A stretch of 64,000 nt of DNA, taken from contig CAYJOD010000002.1 in assembly GCA_964371655.1 (NCBI GenBank), positions 1 through 64,000 of the forward strand, written 5' to 3'. This document shows positions 1 through 9,508 of this stretch, piece after piece (within the stretch, counting starts at the first letter, position 1; each line of letters opens with the position of its first letter). The notes under the pieces were generated by a model. The model saw nothing but the letters and a program-made list of their open reading frames with translations, was not told where the DNA came from and searched no databases. The stretch comes from CAZGSN01 sp964371655. Its GTDB lineage: Bacteria > Desulfobacterota > Binatia > HRBIN30. A program made the position numbers and the translations under genes.

Positions 1-172
1 GCCCCAAGCGGAATATTATCGCCGGGAGCGCGGGCGGCCCGCCCGCATGGCTCATGACACCTGCCATGGCGCAAGGCTCCGTCAGCGACTGTGCTGTCGC
101 CCTGATCCGCTCCAGTGCTGGCGCCGAATGTCGCTTTCTGCCACTGCTACCTGTCAGCTTCAGCAGGCACAG

Positions 173-499
173 ATGGACGACCGAGACCAAGCGTCGGATC
201 GAAGAGCAATAGCGCGGTACTACCACCGATTCGCCACCGTCTATGGAGACGGTGAATTCTTCGGCGCACGCCGCGCCAGCGCCGCCTGCAGCGCCGCCGG
301 CTTGCGACCCGAGACGCGCCCCGCAGCGTTCTGTGTCGACTGGCCTGCGCTCGAAGAGTGGATCCACATCCGCTGGCTCACCACCTTCGCCGCACCGCAG
401 CGTATCCTCGCGCGAATGCTACTCCCGGCGCTACGCCGGCGGGCGGCGGGACGCAGCGTGCAGCTGGAGGAGACGGTGCTGGTCGCCACCAAGGTCTAG
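173..499 (+). pseudogene. Remnant of a SAM-dependent methyltransferase, central domain missing
   Basis: This 108-codon open frame joins two pieces that look like the ends of a class I methyltransferase. Residues 17-31 (RYYHRFATVYGDGEFF region) resemble the helix that precedes the SAM-binding fold. The second half (DWPALEEWIHIRWLT, then ETVLVATKV) resembles the C-terminal strand and tail. The glycine-rich SAM loop and most of the Rossmann fold, normally 100 or more residues, are absent, and the join falls near residue 42. It is therefore read as an internal-deletion pseudogene; a short unrelated protein is the alternative. The TAG stop lies exactly at the left border of the downstream repeat. 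The first 172 bases of the window show nothing recognisable. Confidence 0.4.
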
Positions 500-882
500 C
501 CCGAATTTCTCACCAAGACTTCACCGCAGAGACGCAGAGGCGCGGAGAAGAAACTATCTTGAGCTCGAACGTATCAATTGGAACCACGGATTCCACGGAT
601 GGGCACGGATATGAAGGGGAAAGACCTTCGTTCGGCTCGGAAGAATTCGTCCGCCAGGCGTCTGTATCGCGGTCCGGATGCGAGTTGCTGCAGTTGCTCT
701 TGCTTATCCGTGTTGAGCCGTGAAATTCGTGGTCGAAACTGAGCTTTTCCGGTTGGGAACAACTCCACATCGCCCGAAGCACCCGGGTGCATGAAATGGA
801 TTCAGCCAAAGTCGCGATTGTTTCCAACCATCCAAGGCGTTCTCTGCGTCTCGGCGCCTCTGCGGTGCGAAATCCAGGCTAG
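497..882. repeat. Palindromic repeat, family A copy 1, interrupted by a family B copy
   Basis: The outer ends are inverted: TAGCCCGAATTTCTCACC at 497 and GAAATCCAGGCTAG ending at 882. Inside them lie complementary CCGCAGAGACGCAGAGGCGC and CTGCGTCTCGGCGCCTCTGC tracts. The same ends and the CCAACCATCCAAGGCGTTCT stretch recur at 43025-43216. This copy is longer because a second palindrome (578-752) sits inside it. It fills the gap between the methyltransferase remnant and the convergent dehydratase gene and touches both stop codons, so it could act as a bidirectional terminator. Confidence 0.75.
578..752. repeat. Palindromic repeat, family B copy nested in family A
   Basis: The element begins TTGGAACCACGGATTCCACG, continues GGATGGGCACGGATA, and ends with the inverted arm TTATCCGTGTTGAGCCGTGAAATTCGTGG. 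Its arms match the ends of the copies at 10317-10500 and 16541-16735, but its centre differs. Because family A flanks it on both sides, family B arrived later here. Confidence 0.65.
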
Positions 883-3800
883 CTACCGGGATGCGGATGA
901 CGCCCGCGGCGGGTTGCGCTGCAGGCGGAAGGCGAAGCTGTTGACCCGCCGCTCGTCGAGCGGCGTACCGTCGTCGTAGTAGAAGTAGAAGGGAATCTCT
1001 TTGCGATGGCGCAGCAGGCTCTCCTCGATCAATGCATTGTCGCAGCCCCAGCAGCTGGTCATGACAACGCCATCGTAGCGTTCGCTCTCCCAGTGCCGCA
1101 GCACGCTGCCCACGGTGAGTGCGGCGCCGCCAACGGTAGCGGTATCTAGAATCGGTTCGGTACGCCGCAAGCTCGCCTTGACGTCGGGCACCGGCAGCCA
1201 CGGATGCTGCCTGCGGACCAACGCGTACAGGCGCTTGCGGATGAGGACCATGAGCGTCTTGTAGGCCAGAATCTCTCGCGGCTGGGCGCCGTGGCCGAAC
1301 AGGAGGTGTGGCTGCACGCGTGCCAGGTATTCCAGGAAGTCGCACATCGGCTCGACCACCGCGCGTACTCCCTTGTCGCCCATACGGCGGTAGATCCCAC
1401 CGTTGGCGAAGTCGTTCGACTTGGTGAGGATGTCCCCCGACACGAACACTGTTCGCAACGACTGGTTCCGTGGCCGCGCCTGTTCGAGCGCGGCGAACTC
1501 TGTTGCGGCGCGTTTCAAGGCGACGGTCACTGCCCGCCACTTCCCGATGAGATCCGACGCGGTGGCGTGCCCATTGCGGACGGGTCGTTCGATGATCCCC
1601 AAGATGTCGTCGCAGTGAACGCGATAGATGTCTTCAGCCTGCCCGGGCTTGGTCTCGACGGCGAGATGGTAGACGTGCAACTGCCTGAGAATGTCGAGCG
1701 CGGCTAGCCCGGTCCAGATGATTGCCGTCATCGCCGGACCGCCGCCGACGCGCAGCCCGGTCACGGACACGCGCTCGTCGAGTCCCATTCTTTCCAAAGA
1801 GATCTTGTCTTTGACGTCGAACACACCGGCGCGGCACATCTGCCCGGTGATTTGCATCAGCCGCGTTTCCTTGTCCGGCGGGTTCTTGTCCAGGTACTCG
1901 CGGAAGGCGCCCCAGACCAACTGATAGGAGAGACACTCCTTGCCCGAGCAATCGCGCCGGCCGCAGGAAAAGTTCTCGTAGGAAAGCGGCGGAGCCGCCA
2001 CCGCGTCGTAGCCGAAGCAGCGATAGGCGGCGGCGAACGCAGCCCCGAACGATTCCACGGCGCTCAAGAAGACATAGCGGATGTTGGGGTCCATGTAGCC
2101 GCCGCGGCGGGGAGCGCGGTCGAGGTACGAGAGCAACTTGCGGTTGTCGGGCAATGTGGCCGAACCGTCGCGCGCGATGAACTGCCGCACCGACTGCAGA
2201 AAGGCTTGAATGCGGGTAACGAAGCCGGCGGTTCCCCCGTGGCCGTCGCTTTCCAGAACCGTGTGCGGGTAGCCTGCGAGCACGCCCTGAAAGGTCTGCT
2301 CGATGAACGAGCCCGGCCCGCATCCGAACGAGCATAAGAGCAGCGGAAAGACGTCTCTGGCCGCGCGGGCGCTCGCCGCCGCGCGCATCACCCGGTTGGA
2401 ATCGCCCCAGTACACTTTCGTCATCGGCGGCGTGGCGAAATCGATGGGAAAGCAATCGACCGGAATCGCCATGGCGCCGTTCTGTCTCAGCAGGAAGGGT
2501 ATCGTGGCGTTGACTGCCGGGTCGTGAATGACGTGCAACTGGCCGCAGACGAGCACGATGGGGATCGCCCGGGCGCGCGCGTAGTCGATGGCTTCCTGCC
2601 CGATCTGCATGAGCGAGCTCTGATATTTCTCTTGAGCCTGGGCCGCCTCGCTGACGGCGCCCGGAATGCGGGACGGGTCGATGCCCATGACGCTTGCCAC
2701 GCTCCGCAAGCTCTCAATCAGGCCCGCGTCGCGTAATCCGCGCGCGAAGGAGAGCCGGGGTCGAAGCACGGTGGTGTTACGGTTGCGTGACTGCAGTGAC
2801 TGCTGAATGACCTCGGGAATGGCCTGCTCGGTGACGCAGGTTTGCCCGCCGGGTCCGTCGGCTTCGGCGACGTACATGATCTTCGGAAAGAAGAGCAGGT
2901 CGGCATCCGTGTCGCAGACGGCGTGCGCGATCTTCGTCGGCCCGCAGGAGTCGAAGCTGTTGCACAGCTGCTCGCCGCGCGCCAGCGAAGACGTGTCGGA
3001 CTGCAGCAGGCGGACGGAGAACCCGAGCCGGTTGGCGAGGGTCGCCAGCCACGGAATGTGTCCGTAGGTAGCGCCGGTTTGCGGAATCGCCAGCACACGC
3101 CCGCCGGTAACCTCCTGCACGAAGCTCGCGATGAGTGCCTCGCGCTGCTCGAAGGGGTTGGGCGCTTCCCTCTCGAGCTTGGGCTGCGTCTTGGTCGAGA
3201 CCTCGAACTTCGGACAAGCGCCGCCGGAGATCGCCACTCTGGCATCACCGGCAACCGCGATGGTGGTGCGCTCGATCGGGCACAGGGTCTGGCATTTGGA
3301 ATCGTTGCAGCGGAATGTCGAGCGTGCCGTAATCTCGGCGCGCAAGACACCTTGCAGAGACAGGCACGCTGCCGCCCGCAGCGTGTCGGCTCCGACCTGG
3401 TCGGCGACGCACAGACCGATACCCCACGCTCCCATGGCCCCGGGGTTCGGCGGTACGACGATGTCGCGGCCGGTCACGGCGGCGAGAGTCCACGCCAAAC
3501 CCGGGTTGGAGGCCGGTTTGCCCTGGAAGAAGATCTTCTTGCCCAGGGTGCGCTGACCCATGACCCGGGTGAGGTAGTTATTGATGACGGAGTACTGAAA
3601 ACCGGCGAACACGTCGGCGAGCTCGAATCCATCCTTCAACGCTTCCGAAGCCGCGTCGGCAACGTAGACGGTGCACATCAGGCCGAGGTCGGGCGGGCGC
3701 GTCGCGATCGAGGCGAGGCGAACGAACTCGCCGATATCGTCGACGTCGTAGAACGCGGCCTGCTCCTCCAGGAACGACCCGGTGCCGGCGCTGCACGCCT

Positions 3801-5157
3801 TGTTCATGTCGCTCTCGACGATCCTACCGCCCTGAAGGCGGATGTACTTGGCGTCCTGTCCGCCGATCTCGATCACCGACAGATCGCCGCCGGCATCGCC
3901 GTCGCAATGGTTGGCGGCCGCTGCGTGCGCGACGATCTCGTTGAGAACCACGATGCGGTTGGTGTCCGGAAAGACGGCACGCAGCAGCGTTGCCACCGCT
4001 TCGCGGCCCGAACCGGTCACGCCGATGGCGCGGACGTCGGGATCGGTTTGTTCGAGAATCGCGGCGACGAGGCGGCGGGCCGCATCCACCGGGTTGCCGC
4101 GGGTGCGATCGTAGACATCGAGGACCGGCTGCCCCGTCTCCACCGACGTCAGCACCGCCTTGGCTCCAGTCGATCCGAGGTCGAGTCCTAGAATCGTGGG
4201 CCGGCGCGCCGCCTCTGGATCGACCGGGTGCGCGGCCATGATCGTCACCCGGTCCTTCCAACGACTGGCGGGCTCGAGGACGGCGAAGCGCTTCTGCCGC
4301 GATTCGATGACGTCGCGGGGGTCCGCGGGCAGCGGGCGCACCACGCCGTTGCGCACCTGCTCGGCGGCGAGCGCCGCGGCGCCGACCGCCTCGAAGGAAA
4401 GAGAGTGGGACGGGACGCGCACCTCGCCGCCCAGCAACGCTTCGAAGGACTTCTTGAACGAGCGGATTCGGGACGGACCGCCGACCAAGTAGACCGGCCC
4501 GTCTACCTGATTGCGCGCTAGCAGCGCACGCACATTGCGAGCCACCGATGCGAAGTAGCCGTTGAAGAGATCACCGGTCGGCTGCCCCTGATTGGCGAAG
4601 TGCGTCATCTCGCTCTTGGCGAACACGGAGCAGCGGGCGGTGATCGGGATCAGATTTCCCGCGGTGAGCGCCAGCTCGTCGGCCTCCTCAATCGTCAGAC
4701 CGAAGCGGCCGGCCATCCTCTGGATGTTTTCTCCCGCGCCCGAGGAGCACTTGTCGTTTTCGAGGTACTGGTAGAGTCGGACCGCGCCGTTGCCGTTGCG
4801 CGACGAGCCGGACGGTCTGCGGCTTAGGACTCCATACCCGCGAGCGCCGACGCTGACGAGGTTGAGCGAGTCATCGAGGGCTCGATCCATCTCAAGCGCC
4901 GCCTCCTGGCATGAGTCTTCCGGCAAGACGAGCACCGGCGCTCCCAGGTCGGCCGCGTACACGCCGGTGGCCGCCAGCGCCACGCAGGTCTCCACGTGCA
5001 TTTCACGGTACCATCGCTCGAAGCGATCGAGCGGCTTGCCATCATGCGGCGCGTATTGGACGTCTTCGACGACGATGCCCCCGCCATCGTCGATGCGCGC
5101 CACCACGAAGCTGGCGGAAGCCTTGCCCAGATCACATCCGGCTACTCGTCTACTCAC
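883..5157 (-). CDS. 2-hydroxyacyl-CoA dehydratase activase/dehydratase giant fusion protein
   Basis: This 1424-residue protein belongs to the BadF/BcrA/HgdC activase plus DUF2229/HgdB-like group. Such activases use ATP to pump an electron from a [4Fe-4S] cluster into a dehydratase or aryl-CoA reductase. Residues 1-290 form a first ASKHA-type activase with Cys137 (CSSGAGEN) and Cys176 (ARCSVFAKSE). Residues 321-600 form a second, with LGLDLGSTGAKAV, IGGQDAKYI, Cys455 (CSAGTGSFLEE) and Cys495 (MCTVYVAD). A Cys-rich linker near 617-650 (CNDSKCQTLCP) leads to DUF2229-like sequence from about 688 (AIPQTGATYGHIPW, later CSFGCGPGSFIE) and a dehydratase-like C-terminus rich in Cys. The start is GTG, preceded by GGAGAA. 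No separate partner subunit is adjacent. The family is clear; the substrate is unknown. Confidence 0.88.
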   Translation of the reverse strand: MSRRVAGCDLGKASASFVVARIDDGGGIVVEDVQYAPHDGKPLDRFERWYREMHVETCVALAATGVYAADLGAPVLVLPEDSCQEAALEMDRALDDSLNLVSVGARGYGVLSRRPSGSSRNGNGAVRLYQYLENDKCSSGAGENIQRMAGRFGLTIEEADELALTAGNLIPITARCSVFAKSEMTHFANQGQPTGDLFNGYFASVARNVRALLARNQVDGPVYLVGGPSRIRSFKKSFEALLGGEVRVPSHSLSFEAVGAAALAAEQVRNGVVRPLPADPRDVIESRQKRFAVLEPASRWKDRVTIMAAHPVDPEAARRPTILGLDLGSTGAKAVLTSVETGQPVLDVYDRTRGNPVDAARRLVAAILEQTDPDVRAIGVTGSGREAVATLLRAVFPDTNRIVVLNEIVAHAAAANHCDGDAGGDLSVIEIGGQDAKYIRLQGGRIVESDMNKACSAGTGSFLEEQAAFYDVDDIGEFVRLASIATRPPDLGLMCTVYVADAASEALKDGFELADVFAGFQYSVINNYLTRVMGQRTLGKKIFFQGKPASNPGLAWTLAAVTGRDIVVPPNPGAMGAWGIGLCVADQVGADTLRAAACLSLQGVLRAEITARSTFRCNDSKCQTLCPIERTTIAVAGDARVAISGGACPKFEVSTKTQPKLEREAPNPFEQREALIASFVQEVTGGRVLAIPQTGATYGHIPWLATLANRLGFSVRLLQSDTSSLARGEQLCNSFDSCGPTKIAHAVCDTDADLLFFPKIMYVAEADGPGGQTCVTEQAIPEVIQQSLQSRNRNTTVLRPRLSFARGLRDAGLIESLRSVASVMGIDPSRIPGAVSEAAQAQEKYQSSLMQIGQEAIDYARARAIPIVLVCGQLHVIHDPAVNATIPFLLRQNGAMAIPVDCFPIDFATPPMTKVYWGDSNRVMRAAASARAARDVFPLLLCSFGCGPGSFIEQTFQGVLAGYPHTVLESDGHGGTAGFVTRIQAFLQSVRQFIARDGSATLPDNRKLLSYLDRAPRRGGYMDPNIRYVFLSAVESFGAAFAAAYRCFGYDAVAAPPLSYENFSCGRRDCSGKECLSYQLVWGAFREYLDKNPPDKETRLMQITGQMCRAGVFDVKDKISLERMGLDERVSVTGLRVGGGPAMTAIIWTGLAALDILRQLHVYHLAVETKPGQAEDIYRVHCDDILGIIERPVRNGHATASDLIGKWRAVTVALKRAATEFAALEQARPRNQSLRTVFVSGDILTKSNDFANGGIYRRMGDKGVRAVVEPMCDFLEYLARVQPHLLFGHGAQPREILAYKTLMVLIRKRLYALVRRQHPWLPVPDVKASLRRTEPILDTATVGGAALTVGSVLRHWESERYDGVVMTSCWGCDNALIEESLLRHRKEIPFYFYYDDGTPLDERRVNSFAFRLQRNPPRASSASR

Positions 5158-5177
5158 GGAGGTTCTCCATCGAATCG

Positions 5178-5357
5178 AAATGTCTGTGGTGTATCAGTTT
5201 GATTCCTGATCCACTGGTCATTCCGAGCATTCCACACTTCCGTGGCGAGGAATCTTCCGAGCCGCGCGACAATCGCGACGACCGACCTACGCGAGATTCC
5301 TCGCTTCCGCTCGGAATGACATCGGTCCAAAGATCAAACTGATACACTACGGAAATG
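5178..5357. mobile_element. MITE-like element with long terminal inverted repeats
   Basis: The ends are inverted copies of about 25 bases sharing the perfect core GTGTATCAGTTTGAT (5190-5204) and ATCAAACTGATACAC (5332-5346). The interior carries a second palindrome: GTCATTCCGAGC with GAGGAATCT on one arm and GAGATTCCTCGC with GGAATGAC on the other. There is no coding capacity. It lies just upstream of the GTG start of the activase fusion and may carry or block its promoter. Confidence 0.7.
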
Positions 5358-5928
5358 TCCGTCGTAGCGAGAATGCATCGTGCCCGAACCTGCGCAGAAG
5401 CCGGCGCCATCGTTTGTCGGCGCGTGGCCGATAGTGTGGCGGACGCAGATGACGTGGCAGTTATGATCGGTGATGCAGCCGGCCTGGCTCGCTCCGGCCC
5501 GCGGCGCGGAAGGCTGTTGAAGTTCATATGCATCGATCTCGCTTCTCACATTGGCTCGACGGGCGTCTCATACCCTGCGGCGCTGCGTGCGGACAGCAGG
5601 GGGCCGAAGTTTGGCGCGCTGCGTCGCTCAGCGCGGCCCACTGGCCGCAACCAAATTGCGGCGCTTCGCTGTCACCAAATTTCGCGAGGCTCAGTAAGTG
5701 CCAACATGGGGTAAGAAGGCGGCGAGGTGCTGCCGGCAGCTACGGAAGTCTTCACCCGCTGACCGCTTGCTTACGCGCGCGGCTCTGACCTGGCGAGAAC
5801 CTTCGGATCTCGACCTGAGCCGCGACCGTGAGGGAGCGGTGATTCGTGGGATCTCCCGCGCCCGGCTTTGCAAATCAATTCGTCGTGATGCGAGAGCTAT
5901 CCAACCGACTCGTCGAGGTACTTCGTCG
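5358..5928. other. Non-coding gap without recognised feature
   Basis: About 570 bases lie between the MITE-like element and the stop of the Thr-Pro repeat protein. Open frames here are short and resemble no family. A CGCGACCGTGAGGGAGCGGT stretch near 5821 looks like one arm of a dispersed repeat, but no second arm was found nearby. Confidence 0.5.
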
Positions 5929-8900
5929 TCACTGTCCGGTGAACGGCACGCGGTTGATGGTCGCGTTGTACCGCGGCGATATGGATACTCCGCCGATCAG
6001 CGCGCCGTTGATCTGAGCCCGCGAGCGCATCGAGATCGGGTGCCCGAAGGCGACCAGCGTCCCGTTGAGCTGCGCCCACATGCCGATATGCACCTGCTCT
6101 GGGGAGGTATCGGTAACCAGGATAATTATCCGGCTGGCGTCGAAGCCGACCGGTTGCAGGATCGACGAGTTGCCGAATCTGGGCGCCCGCTGCACCAGCA
6201 GCACGACCTCGCTCAGGCCCGAGTTGGCGTTGAGCACAAGGTCGCTGTGCGACCCGAGTTGCAACGACGTCATCCGCACCACCGTGCGTCCGTCGGGGAA
6301 GACATCTCCCGGGAAGACGCCGGGCGGTGGCAGGGTGAGAGTCTTATGAGCGCGGACCCGCACTTCGCCGAGGTCGAGCCCGGGCGCGGTCGGCGGCAGC
6401 GACGAGAGCAAATCATACGCCGCCGTGGCTCGCATGGCCGCCAGGTCGCAGAAGATTGCGTGGTCGTTGGCGCCGCTGTCGTCGCAGCCACCGGTGATCG
6501 TCACGTCGTGCAGCGACGGATCGACGACCGCCTCATGGTCGACACAGGACACGCCCTTCAAAGTGCCGCCGCCGGTCCAAACGCCGCCGGTAACGGTCAC
6601 CCAGTTGCTCACTGAGACGGCAGACAGGCCCGTTCCCGCGGTGCCCGTCAGGCCGTTGTTGACGACCGTGCCGTGACCGAGCACGGCGCTGCCGACGCAG
6701 ATCTCGCCGGTCACGCTGTTGCTGAACTTGGCGTTGAACGGCACCGGCGTTCGCAGCGCCAGGGGCGTCGGTGTCCCGGCGACGTACTGGAAGCCGAGGA
6801 TCGCGTAGCGGGCCGCGGAGCCGAGAATCCAGCAGGTCTCGTCCTCCGGCGCGCACGGCGTCGGTGTCGGGGTAAACGTCACCGTGGCCGTTGGGGTGAC
6901 GGTTGGGGTCGGGGTGATCGTCGGCGTATCGGTCGGCAGAGGGGTGTCGGTCACCGTTGCTGTGTTGGTCACCGTCGGTGTGTTGGTTGCGGTCGCGGTG
7001 TTGGTTGCGGTCTTGGTGGCCGTCGACGTCGGTGAAGCGGTCGGCGTGTTGGTAACGGTGCCGGTGACCGTCGGCGTGCTCGAGGGGTTCGGCGTTGGCG
7101 TATTGGTGGGTGTGCGAGTTGGCGTACTCGTTCCGGTCACCGTCCGCGTGTTTGTCACCGTCGGGGTCGCTGTCACTGTCGGTGTACCGCTGCGCGTCGG
7201 CGTATTGGTGGGCGTATTCGTCGCTGTCCGCGTCGGGGTGACGGTACGGGTGCTGGTGGCCGTCCCCGTGGACGTCGGCGTTCGCGTTGGCGTGTGCGTT
7301 GGGGTCGTGCTCGGCGTAGCGGTCGCGGTCTGTGTCGGCGTGCTGGTCGGTGTATCGGTGATCGTCGGTGTGGCCGTCGGGGTGTGCGTCGACGTGTGCG
7401 TGGGCGTGTTTGACGGGGTGTTGGTCACCGTCGCTGTGGCGGTGACCGTCGGCGTTTGCGTCACGGTTGGCGTCGCCGTGTGCGTCGGCGTCTGCGACGA
7501 TGTCGGCGTGATGGTCGCAGTATTGGTTGGCGTCTGAGTCGCAGTCGACGTCGGAGTGTTGGTGATCGTCGGCGTGTGGGTTGGCGTTCGCGTTGCCGTC
7601 TGCGTTGGCGTGTCGGTTTGAGTCGGCGTTTCAGTCGGCGTCTGGGTGGTCGTCTGCGTTGCGGTTTCCGTCGGCGTATTCGTCACCGTCGGGGTATGGG
7701 TCGGCGTATTCGTAACTGTCGATGTAGCGGTCACGGTTGGGGTGTCGGTCACCGTCGGCGTGCGCGTCGGCGTTAGGGTTGGGGTGATGGTGGGGGAGTC
7801 GGTCTGGGTGGGCGTTGCGGATTGCGTCGGGGTGACGGTGGGGGTGTCGGTAATCGTGGGTGTGTTGGTGGGGGTCCGGGTTGCGGTCTCTGTCGGGGTA
7901 TTGGTTTGCGTGGGTGTCGTGGATGGAGTCGGTGTGATGGTCGGCGTGTCGGTGACGGTGGGTGTGTTGGTCGGCGTGTGCGTGGCGGTTTGCGTTGGGG
8001 TCAGAGACGGGGTGTCGGTCACAGTCGGCGTGTTCGTCGCCGTAGACGTTTGAGTGACCGTCGGCGTATTCGTCACCGTTGGAGTGGAGGTCGGCGTGCG
8101 CGTCGCGGTTGATGTAGACGTGGACGTCTGGGTCGCCGTGGGTGTTAGGGTGCTGGTGATCGTTGGGGTCTGTGTGGGTGTCTGCGTGGCGGTGGAGGTT
8201 GCCGTCTGCGTCGTGGTCGGAGTGTCGGTGGGTGTGCTGGTGACCGTCGCTGTGTTCGTGGGGGTCGTGGTCGCGGTATGGGTTGGGGTCTGTGTGACGG
8301 TGGGAGTGTTCGTGGGTGTGCTGGTCACGGTGGCGGTGTTGGTGGGCGTGCCTGTAGCGGTGTCGGTCGGCGTGGCGGTGGCCGTGTTGGTTGGGGTCGA
8401 TGTCGACGTAGACGATGCCGTGCGCGTCGGCGTAAGCGTTGGCGTGTCCGTCGCTGTCGCGCTGTTCGTCGGGGTTGGGCTCGATGTATTGGTCGGGGTG
8501 GGGGACGGCAGGACGCGGCTCGATATGCCTCCGGCCCAGCGGATGGCGTTATCGGTCAGGCCTTTGGCCTCCGGCTCGCCCGAATAGTGCAGGTCGGGTT
8601 CACAGCCGATGTACACCACGCGCTGCGGCGGCAAGCCGGCTTCGGCCGCAACAACCGAGTAGCCGCCGTTCGCCGGCGCGTCGGTTGCCAGCAGCAGGGA
8701 GTCGAACCCGGTGCCCGCGGCCGGACTGAACGTCGATTGCACCGAGAACTGCCAACCGCTCAGACCTGCATCGGTGAGCAGGCTGGGCACGGTCATCACC
8801 GGATGTGAGGTTCCGGCCGCGGTGATCGCGACGTGGTTGGTACCCACATTTCGGGTACCGGTCGAGCTCAAGTCCGACGCCGGCACCGGCAGCGGCACCC

Positions 8901-9342
8901 ATGTCCAGGAGTTGGTCGCGGCGAACTCGGCGAACACCACGAGCCCGCGTCCCAAGGCAACGAAATCGGCAATCTTGCTTTGATTCGCGACCAGGGTGTC
9001 GACGCTGGCATCGAGGCTCTGCGTACCGACGAGGAGCACGTCGAATTGCGACAGGTCGATGTTCGCCAAACCGTTCGGACTACCGTCCAAGGGGATCTGG
9101 ACATAGGAAATGCCGAGGGCACTCAGCAATCCGGTGGTCGAGTTGATGCTGAAGATATCGGTGTTGATGACGCCGACGTACTCGTGTGGGAGCTGCGTCG
9201 CGGTGGGCGTGGCCGAGGGCGATGGAGTCGGTGTGGCGGTCTTCGCCGCCGCCGGGCCCACGAGCAGGAGGCCAATAGCGAACCCGACCCCCAATAGCCG
9301 AGGCCACGGTCTTTCGCCTCCGAACAGTCGGCATCTCATCAT
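5929..9342 (-). CDS. Secreted protein with N-terminal ThuA/GATase-like domain and a long Thr-Pro repeat
   Basis: The 1137-residue protein starts with a signal peptide (residues 1-34, hydrophobic LLGVGFAIGLLLVGPAAA). Residues 50-270 look like a Rossmann-type GATase/ThuA-like domain (FDVLLVGTQSLD, LGRGLVVFAEF, VVYIGCEPDLHYSG). Residues about 278-830 are almost pure Thr-Pro dipeptide-rich sequence of the TPTNTPT kind. The C-terminal 300 residues (GEICVGSAVLGHG, LVLNANSGLSEVVLLVQRAPRF, RAQINGALIGG) look like a beta-rich surface domain. Known Thr-Pro repeats act as extended, often glycosylated stalks, so a cell-surface stalk joining two domains is the likely role. The start has GGGGCGG upstream. 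No precise function is recognised. Confidence 0.8.
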   Translation of the reverse strand: MMRCRLFGGERPWPRLLGVGFAIGLLLVGPAAAKTATPTPSPSATPTATQLPHEYVGVINTDIFSINSTTGLLSALGISYVQIPLDGSPNGLANIDLSQFDVLLVGTQSLDASVDTLVANQSKIADFVALGRGLVVFAEFAATNSWTWVPLPVPASDLSSTGTRNVGTNHVAITAAGTSHPVMTVPSLLTDAGLSGWQFSVQSTFSPAAGTGFDSLLLATDAPANGGYSVVAAEAGLPPQRVVYIGCEPDLHYSGEPEAKGLTDNAIRWAGGISSRVLPSPTPTNTSSPTPTNSATATDTPTLTPTRTASSTSTSTPTNTATATPTDTATGTPTNTATVTSTPTNTPTVTQTPTHTATTTPTNTATVTSTPTDTPTTTQTATSTATQTPTQTPTITSTLTPTATQTSTSTSTATRTPTSTPTVTNTPTVTQTSTATNTPTVTDTPSLTPTQTATHTPTNTPTVTDTPTITPTPSTTPTQTNTPTETATRTPTNTPTITDTPTVTPTQSATPTQTDSPTITPTLTPTRTPTVTDTPTVTATSTVTNTPTHTPTVTNTPTETATQTTTQTPTETPTQTDTPTQTATRTPTHTPTITNTPTSTATQTPTNTATITPTSSQTPTHTATPTVTQTPTVTATATVTNTPSNTPTHTSTHTPTATPTITDTPTSTPTQTATATPSTTPTHTPTRTPTSTGTATSTRTVTPTRTATNTPTNTPTRSGTPTVTATPTVTNTRTVTGTSTPTRTPTNTPTPNPSSTPTVTGTVTNTPTASPTSTATKTATNTATATNTPTVTNTATVTDTPLPTDTPTITPTPTVTPTATVTFTPTPTPCAPEDETCWILGSAARYAILGFQYVAGTPTPLALRTPVPFNAKFSNSVTGEICVGSAVLGHGTVVNNGLTGTAGTGLSAVSVSNWVTVTGGVWTGGGTLKGVSCVDHEAVVDPSLHDVTITGGCDDSGANDHAIFCDLAAMRATAAYDLLSSLPPTAPGLDLGEVRVRAHKTLTLPPPGVFPGDVFPDGRTVVRMTSLQLGSHSDLVLNANSGLSEVVLLVQRAPRFGNSSILQPVGFDASRIIILVTDTSPEQVHIGMWAQLNGTLVAFGHPISMRSRAQINGALIGGVSISPRYNATINRVPFTGQ
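6860..8510 (-). repeat. Coding minisatellite for the Thr-Pro stalk
   Basis: About 1.65 kb of degenerate short-period repeat is built on ACNCCNACN codons. The plus strand is almost free of A and rich in G and T, which gives strong strand asymmetry and opens false valine-glycine frames on the plus strand. Third positions vary widely, so the amino-acid pattern, not the DNA unit, appears to be what is preserved. Length is likely variable between strains. Confidence 0.9.
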
Positions 9343-9508
9343 CTGACCGCCCCTATTGTCGTGTCTAACTTTGCCCGCTGCGGACGCGCCTCACATCCGC
9401 CGTGGAGTGCGAAAAGCGCTCCACTAGTGAGCGCGGCCGTACCACGATCGATGCGACGGTGTCAAACTACCCGGACGCCAGCCGCAGATAGAAGCAGGCG
9501 CGCCGTGC

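Noticed and set aside
510..827. 105-codon minus-strand frame
   Set aside because: It is a translation of the nested palindromic repeats.
2842..4191. 449-codon plus-strand frame
   Set aside because: It is antisense to the activase fusion, whose motifs are clear; the frame has no recognisable family.
5358..5928. Protein-coding frames in the gap
   Set aside because: They have no family similarity, no ribosome sites and overlap repeat-like sequence.
6860..8510. CRISPR-like array
   Set aside because: The repeat is a short degenerate coding period without constant repeats and unique spacers, and no cas genes are nearby.
6884..8587. Long plus-strand frames coding for valine-glycine repeats
   Set aside because: They are the antisense of the Thr-Pro stalk; the low-complexity DNA opens all frames. 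The minus-strand protein has a signal peptide and flanking domains.
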